64,000 nt of DNA from Mucilaginibacter gossypii. GTDB taxonomy: Bacteria > Bacteroidota > Bacteroidia > Sphingobacteriales > Sphingobacteriaceae. The stretch lies in assembly GCF_900100945.1 (NCBI RefSeq), contig NZ_FNCG01000003.1, forward strand, positions 186,001 to 250,000. The letters are read 5' to 3'. Each line of letters opens with the position of its first letter. The first letter of the stretch is position 1. A program made the translations under genes and the position numbers. Shown here one piece after another: positions 58,421 to 64,000 of this stretch. A model generated the notes under the pieces. It was not told where the DNA came from. It made no database searches and was given only the letters and a program-made list of their open reading frames with translations.

Positions 58421-58663
58421 AAAATAACCGAGTTGTAGTTGTAAGATATTTTAACTAATGACTTAGTAGTTAAATTAAATAAAGACCATCCAAAGAGATG
58501 ACCGTAGATTGTATCTCCCGTTTGATCGGAATGGCGTCAGGGCAATGTCTTAGGATAAGTAGCCCTTTTAATAAAAGAATAATTTGGTTAGGAATATCCT
58601 TGATTTGGTTTAAACGGTGCAGATCGTAATACAGACCTTTGTTCTATTAATATAATTAAGCAA

Positions 58664-59425
58664 ATGGAAAGTCAAGATCATAATCAACTGATCGCGCTGA
58701 TAACGGGCGCTAATCAGGGTGTAGGGAATGAAATTGCTAAAGCACTTGCCGCTAACGGCTATATTGTTTATTTGGGTTCCCGTAGCCTGGAGAACGGCGA
58801 AAAGGCAGCCGCCGAGATTGGCGATAATGCAAAAGCGGTTCAACTGGATGTCACACAGCAGGAAAGTATCAATGCGGCGGTAGCTAAAATAACCAGTGAA
58901 TATGGACGCCTGGACCTGCTGGTGAATAACGCAGGTATCTCTCACGCAGGAACATCTCCCAAAAACCCGGAAGAGTTAATGGCCACCGGCCGTGCCGTTA
59001 ACGTATCGCTGGATGAGGTACGCGCTGTTTGGGAAACCAACGTTTTCGGTGTGATCGCTGTAACCCAGAAGGCGTTGCCCTTACTGCGAAAATCGGCAGC
59101 AGCACGCATCGTTAACGTATCCAGCGGCCTTGGCTCCCTTACCTGGATCTCCGATCCGGAATGCTGGGCACGTGAACATTTCGGCATCGTCTACGCTGCA
59201 TCTAAGACTGCTTTAAATGCGGTAACCCTGGCTTTTGCCTTAGAGTTGGAGAAAGAGGGGATCAAGGTAAACGCGACCAGCCCAGGTTATACAGCTACTG
59301 CGCTCAATAATTTCCAGGGAACAGATAGCCTGGAAGTAGGTTCGCGTGAGCCAGTACGCGTCGCACTAGAAACAGATGGCCCGACAGGCGGATTTACCGG
59401 CCCGGAAGGAAAACTGCCCTGGTAA
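58664..59425 (+). CDS. Short-chain dehydrogenase/reductase
   Basis: A 253-residue NAD(P)-dependent SDR enzyme. The cofactor motif is ALITGANQGVGNEIAKAL (TGxxxGxG, residues 13-30), then LLVNNAGISHAG and the catalytic Ser/Tyr/Lys in IVNVSSGLGSL and FGIVYAASKTALNAVTLA. The C-terminus (TDGPTGGFTGPEGKLPW) is typical of quinone- or carbonyl-reducing members. The next gene, an AraC regulator 78 bases downstream in the same direction, is likely its regulator. Confidence 0.93.
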   Translation: MESQDHNQLIALITGANQGVGNEIAKALAANGYIVYLGSRSLENGEKAAAEIGDNAKAVQLDVTQQESINAAVAKITSEYGRLDLLVNNAGISHAGTSPKNPEELMATGRAVNVSLDEVRAVWETNVFGVIAVTQKALPLLRKSAAARIVNVSSGLGSLTWISDPECWAREHFGIVYAASKTALNAVTLAFALELEKEGIKVNATSPGYTATALNNFQGTDSLEVGSREPVRVALETDGPTGGFTGPEGKLPW

Positions 59426-59503
59426 TTCGATTAATCGCTATTACCTGACGCTTAAATGACCGGCGGCTGAGGCTGTTGCCGGTCATATTAAGTAATTTTA
59501 GCT

Positions 59504-60421
59504 ATGAAAATAGAAAAGCCTAAAATCGCTAAAGTAGAATCGATTAAAGAGGTTCACCGTATGCTGAATCTCCCAGGGCCTAAGCATCCGTTGATCACCT
59601 TGTTTGATACACGCGACGAACGGATCAATTTAAGCTGCTTACCGGTCAGTTACGTGACCTCTCTGTACAAGATATCCTTTATTGAAAAGCTGGGCGGCAA
59701 GTTTAGATACGGGCAGGGCTATTATGATTTTGACGAAGGCAGTATGGTATTCACCGCACCTAACCAGGTGGTTGGCAGCACAGCCGTATATAAAGGAAAT
59801 GAAGGTTATTCGTTGATCTTTCATCAGGATTTTTTGCAAGGTTTTCCCTTAGCTGCCAAGATCAGGCAGTATGGTTTTTTCTCATATTCATCAAACGAAG
59901 CGCTTCACCTTTCTGAACAGGAAAGAAAGACCGTTTCATCCATTTTTAAGATCATTGAAGAAGAGTTGAACAGCCGCATCGACGATTTCAGCCAGGAGGT
60001 GGTGATTGCGCAGATCGAATTGCTTTTGACGTACGCCAAACGCTTTTACAAACGTCAGTTCCTGACGAGACAGGCCGCCACCAGCGACCTGCTTCAGCGG
60101 TTCGAAGCGGCACTCAACAGTTATTTCCAAAAAGAAATGCCAACAAAAAGAGGGTTGCCTACCGTTCAGCACATGGCGGATCGATTAAACTACACACCAA
60201 ATTACCTGAGTGATATGTTGCGCTCGCTTACCGGGCTTAGCGCACAACAGCACATCCAGGAGCAACTGATCGAGAGATCTAAAGAATTACTTGCAACATC
60301 TACATTGAGCATTAGCCAGGTCGCCTATCGATTGGGATTCGGGCATCCGCAATCGTTTAGCCGCCTTTTTAAGACCAAAACGCAGCTGTCGCCTGCTCAA
60401 TTCAAATCTTCATTGAATTGA
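59504..60421 (+). CDS. AraC-family regulator
   Basis: A 305-residue transcriptional regulator. The N-terminal 190 residues form a cupin-like sensor region (LITLFDTRDERINLSC, YDFDEGSMVFTAPNQVV). The C-terminal AraC domain has two helix-turn-helix parts (PTVQHMADRLNYTPNYLSDMLRSLTG and SISQVAYRLGFGHPQSFSRLFKTKTQLSPAQFK). It follows an SDR gene, a common pair in Bacteroidetes where AraC controls the reductase in response to an electrophile or similar signal. Base use of this pair looks richer in G and C than its neighbours, by eye. Confidence 0.92.
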   Translation: MKIEKPKIAKVESIKEVHRMLNLPGPKHPLITLFDTRDERINLSCLPVSYVTSLYKISFIEKLGGKFRYGQGYYDFDEGSMVFTAPNQVVGSTAVYKGNEGYSLIFHQDFLQGFPLAAKIRQYGFFSYSSNEALHLSEQERKTVSSIFKIIEEELNSRIDDFSQEVVIAQIELLLTYAKRFYKRQFLTRQAATSDLLQRFEAALNSYFQKEMPTKRGLPTVQHMADRLNYTPNYLSDMLRSLTGLSAQQHIQEQLIERSKELLATSTLSISQVAYRLGFGHPQSFSRLFKTKTQLSPAQFKSSLN

Positions 60422-60889
60422 TTAAACTTACTATCTATTAGCTAAATCACCGAAAATTTCCATACATAAGCGCGGGCAGGAATTTACTTTTGCCTGTGCA
60501 AATTTGAACGGTCACGGTGTATCCGGGTTAAGGAAAATTACATGAACGGTTTTTGCGTAAGCGAAATACTGGCTGATCAGAGCTGGCCTTGGGTTTTTTC
60601 GCCGTGGATGCTAAGCAAGTCCGACAGTATTTCAGAATAAGAGTTGCTCAAAAGGTTGACCAAATTGCACCAGAACTTAATTGTTTTAATGGTTTCGTCG
60701 GATGGGGCTAGCGCCCCAGACCTTTGTATGGGGTTAAATGAAGACAAGGGTTTAATGATATCTATTTTATGACAGGTGGATTTAAGACAGCCAGGTAGAG
60801 ATTGGATATTCTACCATGGAGGTGCAAAGCGTACGGGTGTATAGGTAAGCGGTAGCGGGAAAGCTTGACCGTTCCGCTGACTTTTCAGA
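60422..60889. other. Gene-poor 470-base gap with a broken short frame
   Basis: There is no intact gene. A plus-strand frame from ATG 60542 gives MNGFCVSEILADQSWPWVF... up to a stop at 60638-60640, and the same frame then continues open to 60772 (ELLKRLTKLHQNLIVLM...). It could be a decayed gene or chance. I saw no repeat, terminator or RNA fold. It lies between two AraC genes in opposite orientation. Confidence 0.4.
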
Positions 60890-61684
60890 TCAACGCCTCC
60901 GCAAGTCAGACGGACGTGATGAGGTGAAAGCATAAAATGTATCGCTAAATGATGCAACACTGGCATACCCCACTTCAAAAGCAATATCAGCGATAGGTTT
61001 TTGTGTTTTAACAATCATCTCTATCGCCGTTATCATACGCAGGCTCTTAACATATTGTAAAAAAGAAATACGTAATTGCGACTGAAACAGGCGCGATAAC
61101 GACCGCTCGCTCATGGCAAAATGTCCGCTTACATCAGCTATAACTAATTTTTCGCTTATATGGCTTTCTAAATAATTCATGATCTTTTGCATTAGCTCAT
61201 GTTCAGTTTTGGGCAACATAATAGGCAACGACCTTTTGTTTAAGTCGGGCAGCATATTCTTCAGCGCTACCAGGAAATCGAAATTACGATCGCCAATGCC
61301 TATATGGAGTTCGTCCCAACGCTCGGTATAATTGATCATTTGGATCAGCAACTCGCTAGCCGGATAAATACCCAGTTTGCCATAAAATTCGTTCGCGTCG
61401 TCGTTGGTGGAATAAAAATAAAGTGACCTTAAAGCTGTTGCGAAAACACCCACCCGAAGTTCATGTATCAAGCCCTGCGGAATCCAGAAGTAGTGCCTTG
61501 CAGGCACTACATAGGTTTTGTTTTGTGTAGTGATGTAAGCCAGACCGCCCTCAACGTAGCTTAACTGGCCCTTGGTATGGGTATGAAAAGGGATTAACTT
61601 CTCTGATCTTTCATGCATCACAAAAACCGAATCCGGCTTATTATCAATTTCGGGGAGGGAAGCTATTAATCCAATCTTCGTCAT
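60890..61684 (-). CDS. AraC-family regulator of the efflux locus
   Basis: A 264-residue regulator with a cupin-like N-terminus (KLIPFHTHTKGQLSYVEGGLAYITTQNKTYVVPARHYFWIPQG) that probably binds a small ligand. The C-terminal AraC domain shows LVIADVSGHFAMSERSLSRLFQSQ and PIADIAFEVGYASVASFSDTFYAFTSSRPSDLRR. I start at ATG 61684 (MTKIGLIAS); the longer frame to 61777 would run into the promoter of the divergent tolC-like gene. Divergent placement next to a TolC/HlyD pair suggests that it controls that efflux pump. Confidence 0.9.
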   Translation of the reverse strand: MTKIGLIASLPEIDNKPDSVFVMHERSEKLIPFHTHTKGQLSYVEGGLAYITTQNKTYVVPARHYFWIPQGLIHELRVGVFATALRSLYFYSTNDDANEFYGKLGIYPASELLIQMINYTERWDELHIGIGDRNFDFLVALKNMLPDLNKRSLPIMLPKTEHELMQKIMNYLESHISEKLVIADVSGHFAMSERSLSRLFQSQLRISFLQYVKSLRMITAIEMIVKTQKPIADIAFEVGYASVASFSDTFYAFTSSRPSDLRRR

Positions 61685-61776
61685 TAGAATATCATCGCAA
61701 TTCAAAGTTAATAAAAATTGGCCGGAATGATGAAAATATTGGCAACTTAGGCGAAAGCGAACAGTTGTGAGAGGCA

Positions 61777-61784
61777 TATTTTTG
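61777..61784 (+). promoter_or_regulatory. -7 promoter element of the efflux operon
   Basis: TATTTTTG matches TAnnTTTG and lies eight bases before the ATG at 61793. It overlaps the upstream-most start of the divergent AraC frame. Confidence 0.55.
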
Positions 61785-61792
61785 CAACAAAT

Positions 61793-63112
61793 ATGTACTA
61801 CAGTAAAATATTGATCGCATTTGCTGGTTTGTTAACCGCCAATAGCGCATATAGCCAGTCTAAAAACACTGCCTTCCTTACATTGCCGGAGGCCTGGCGC
61901 AAAGCCGAACAAAACAGCAGGCAGATTGAGATTACCAGAAAAGCCAATTTGATTGCTGACGAGGAGATTAAAGACGCAATAATGGAACGGTTGCCCGAAG
62001 TAAGTTTGCTTGGCAGCATTGAAAAGGCAACCAATATGCCCATTTATGAAAATGGCCTTTTTTCTTCGCACACGCAGGAACACGAAATTATACACACTTT
62101 ATACAAAGCGGGGGCCGATTTTTATCTGAACCTTTATAATGGCAATAAGCTTAACCTTAAAATTGAAGAGAATAAGCTATTGTACCAGATTGCGGTTATC
62201 CATAATAACGAAGCGATCTCTGTCATCAGGTATAAAACGGCCGCGCTGTATCTTGATCTTCAAAAGGCCTTGGTCTTCAGGAAACTGATCATTAAGGATA
62301 TTGCCGATCAGGAAAAGCAATTGTTGGAGATAAAAGCCCTTCAAAAAAATGGGGTGGTCTTAAAAAGCGATGTGCTGCGTGTTGAACTGGATCTTTCCAG
62401 GCGTAAGATGGCTTTGGTAACCATAGAGAATGATATTCTTATCGCTACACAGAAACTAAACATCATTATGGGCGAACCGGATGAAAGTGTGATCATCCCC
62501 ACAGAGTTCGATTCAGTTGACGTGCAAGAATTGCCTTATGAAAAATACCTCGTCGACGCAATGGAACATTCCTTTGCGTACCATATTTCTGAAAAGCAAA
62601 CGCAGGTTAGTAAACTGCATCTTAGCCAGGTAAAAGCCAACTACCAGCCAAAGGTTGGGCTTTACAGCGATTTTTCATACGCTAACCCGCAAATATTCCT
62701 ATTTCCTTACAATCCTGCCTGGTACTCGCTTGGTGTTGCCGGTATCAGGGCTACTATGCCGCTATCGCAACTTTATCAAAACAGGCATAAAGTGAACTCG
62801 GCTAAACTGGAGCTTGATAAAGAAGAAACCACTCATAAAGACATTGAGGACAAAGTACGGCAACAGGTTAAAGAGGCTTACTTACGATATAAGGAATCGC
62901 TGGTGCAAATTGGTGTGGCCGAGGTTGATGTGGCCCATGCACAGGAAAATGCCCGCATTATTAAAAATACATATTTCAATCAAACTTCATTAATTACAGA
63001 CTTGCTTGATGCCGATGTGCAGGTGCTGCAAACGCGCTTTGAGCTGGCAACCGCACGTATTGTGGCTCAAAACAAATATTATCTACTTCAAAACATCACC
63101 GGCGTACTTTAA
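61793..63112 (+). CDS. TolC-family outer-membrane efflux protein
   Basis: A 439-residue outer-membrane efflux channel. A signal peptide (MYYSKILIAFAGLLTANSAYSQ) precedes long coiled-coil helices with the family pattern LPEAWRKAEQNSRQIEITRKANLIADEEIKDA and ALQKNGVVLKSDVLRVELDLSRRKM. The end of the repeat shows RIIKNTYFNQTSLITDLLDADVQVLQTRFELATARI. It links periplasm and outside, and it starts an operon with an HlyD-type adaptor one base after its stop codon. The inner-membrane pump should follow beyond the window. Confidence 0.94.
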   Translation: MYYSKILIAFAGLLTANSAYSQSKNTAFLTLPEAWRKAEQNSRQIEITRKANLIADEEIKDAIMERLPEVSLLGSIEKATNMPIYENGLFSSHTQEHEIIHTLYKAGADFYLNLYNGNKLNLKIEENKLLYQIAVIHNNEAISVIRYKTAALYLDLQKALVFRKLIIKDIADQEKQLLEIKALQKNGVVLKSDVLRVELDLSRRKMALVTIENDILIATQKLNIIMGEPDESVIIPTEFDSVDVQELPYEKYLVDAMEHSFAYHISEKQTQVSKLHLSQVKANYQPKVGLYSDFSYANPQIFLFPYNPAWYSLGVAGIRATMPLSQLYQNRHKVNSAKLELDKEETTHKDIEDKVRQQVKEAYLRYKESLVQIGVAEVDVAHAQENARIIKNTYFNQTSLITDLLDADVQVLQTRFELATARIVAQNKYYLLQNITGVL

Positions 63113-63113
63113 T

Positions 63114-64000
63114 ATGAAAAAAAAGCATATAGTAACAGATCGAATTATTACCAAGATAACCGGTTGGATAGCCGGCCTTACCATTATAGCCCTGGCAATT
63201 TGGGCCGTATTTACTCTTTGGGAGTATCGTGAGTATGAGCAAACTAATGACGCACAGGTACAGGAGTACGTAAACCCTGTTATATCGCGTGCGGGAGGTT
63301 TTATAGTGGCCGTAAAGTTTGAAGAGAACCAGCCGGTAAAAAAGGGAGATACCTTATTAATTATAGATAACCGGGAGTACACTTTACAAGTTGCGCAGAC
63401 CCGGGCAGCTATACAAAAAGCCGAGGCACAGTTAGAGGTATTAAAAAGTAACATACACACCACGCAAAAAACTGCCGGTTCTGCTAAAGCTCAAATTAAA
63501 GCAAGCGCTGCAAAAGTTTGGAAACAGCGGCTTGACTTTGAACGTTATTTGCGCCTTTATAAAGAGGAGTCAGCTACTAAACAACAGCTTGAAAATGTTC
63601 AGGCTACCCTGGATGTAAACAATAGCGATTTCCAGTCGGCAGAGGAAAACTACGGAGCCGCAGAATCAAAAATAGACGATATTATAGCAGAAAAGACGGT
63701 ATTAAGGGCAGAAATTGCACGTTTAAAAGCTTTGCTTGACCGCAACATGCTTGATGTTGAATATACCGTTATCAGGGCTTCATATGATGGAAGAATGGGA
63801 CGTCGTACGGTAGAGGTTGGTCAAATGATTAATGCTGGCGAAGTGCTGGCCTATATAGTTGATAACGAAACTGACAAATGGGTGATAGCCAATTACAAAG
63901 AAACCCAGATTGCCGGCATGCATATAGGTGATACCGTAAAATTTGTTGCCGACGCATTTCCGGACCAGGAGTTTAAGGGCACTATCATTTCATTGTCGCC
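63114..64000 (+). CDS. HlyD/EmrA-family membrane fusion protein, partial (window edge)
   Basis: An open frame begins at ATG 63114 (MKKKHIVTDRIITKITGW), one base after the TolC stop, and stays open to the window end (about 295 residues). It has one membrane segment (IAGLTIIALAIWAVFTLW), a biotinyl-lipoyl part with NDAQVQEYVNPVISRAGGFIVAVKFEENQPVKKGDTL, a coiled coil of the adaptor type, and DVEYTVIRASYDGRMGRR with GQMINAGEVLAYIV. This order is that of EmrA-like adaptors, which usually pair with a 14-TM MFS pump. The 3' end is not in the window. Confidence 0.92.
   Translation, partial: MKKKHIVTDRIITKITGWIAGLTIIALAIWAVFTLWEYREYEQTNDAQVQEYVNPVISRAGGFIVAVKFEENQPVKKGDTLLIIDNREYTLQVAQTRAAIQKAEAQLEVLKSNIHTTQKTAGSAKAQIKASAAKVWKQRLDFERYLRLYKEESATKQQLENVQATLDVNNSDFQSAEENYGAAESKIDDIIAEKTVLRAEIARLKALLDRNMLDVEYTVIRASYDGRMGRRTVEVGQMINAGEVLAYIVDNETDKWVIANYKETQIAGMHIGDTVKFVADAFPDQEFKGTIISLS

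Noticed and set aside
60811..61014. 67-codon minus-strand frame at the end of the AraC gene
   Set aside because: It overlaps the 3' part of the AraC gene in another frame and has no support.

Overview
The window is ordinary chromosomal DNA from a member of the Bacteroidetes, most likely family Sphingobacteriaceae (Mucilaginibacter- or Pedobacter-like). This is inferred from protein style, low-GC intergenic DNA, near absence of Shine-Dalgarno sites, many promoters with the Bacteroidetes -7 element TAnnTTTG, a TonB-dependent receptor with an N-terminal carboxypeptidase-D-like domain, and a PorE-like OmpA protein. No phage, plasmid, transposase, CRISPR or tRNA gene was seen.

Layout. 1-7 kb: an edge-truncated gene, topA, mnmA, an unlisted 30-residue membrane peptide gene with its own promoter and terminator, and proBA. 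7-17.6 kb: a sulfur region. A TonB receptor gene converges on a sulfite reductase / SUMT / siroheme-synthase-TauE fusion / APS reductase operon. An Rrf2 regulator, a SelW-like protein and a MOSC protein lie beyond it. 17.7-21.7 kb: GMC oxidoreductase, ThuA protein and a nucleoside-type MFS carrier. 21.9-32.5 kb: bifunctional nuclease, etfAB, TPR protein, chromate transporter, dnaB, rlmB, manC, recQ. 32.5-43.8 kb: PorE-like protein, queE, lipoprotein, unknown protein plus Rieske protein, folD, lepA, fructosamine-kinase-like protein, a secreted glycosidase. 43.9-49.6 kb: NtrC-type regulator, RNase P RNA, a Sco1/cytochrome c cluster, DinB, GH1 beta-glucosidase. 49.6-57.8 kb: two tandem TPR histidine kinases with lipobox-like N-termini, glutaryl-CoA-type dehydrogenase, folB, glcD-like oxidase, thioesterase. 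57.9-64 kb: Hsp20 with a perfect Shine-Dalgarno, SDR plus AraC pair, and an AraC/TolC/HlyD efflux locus cut by the window edge.

Most interesting signals. (1) Both transcription units of the sulfur region start with a tiny cysteine-containing leader ORF. The TonB-receptor leader ends in Cys-Cys-Cys-stop and is followed by a C-rich, G-poor stretch typical of Rho loading. The sulfite-reductase leader has three Cys codons and is followed by an intrinsic terminator just ahead of the operon, with a competing 6-nt pairing at the leader stop. Together they look like a cysteine-sensing attenuation system using two different termination modes. (2) A compact promoter/30-codon ORF/terminator unit at 4447-4651. 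(3) A large set of intergenic inverted repeats built from shuffled short 'words', each locus with its own lexicon; one forms the end of the rlmB coding region and abuts the manC stop codon. (4) A siroheme-synthase/TauE permease fusion.

Terminators and -7 elements were used to correct several gene starts (dnaB, etfB, queE, the acyl-CoA dehydrogenase, folB and both histidine kinases).
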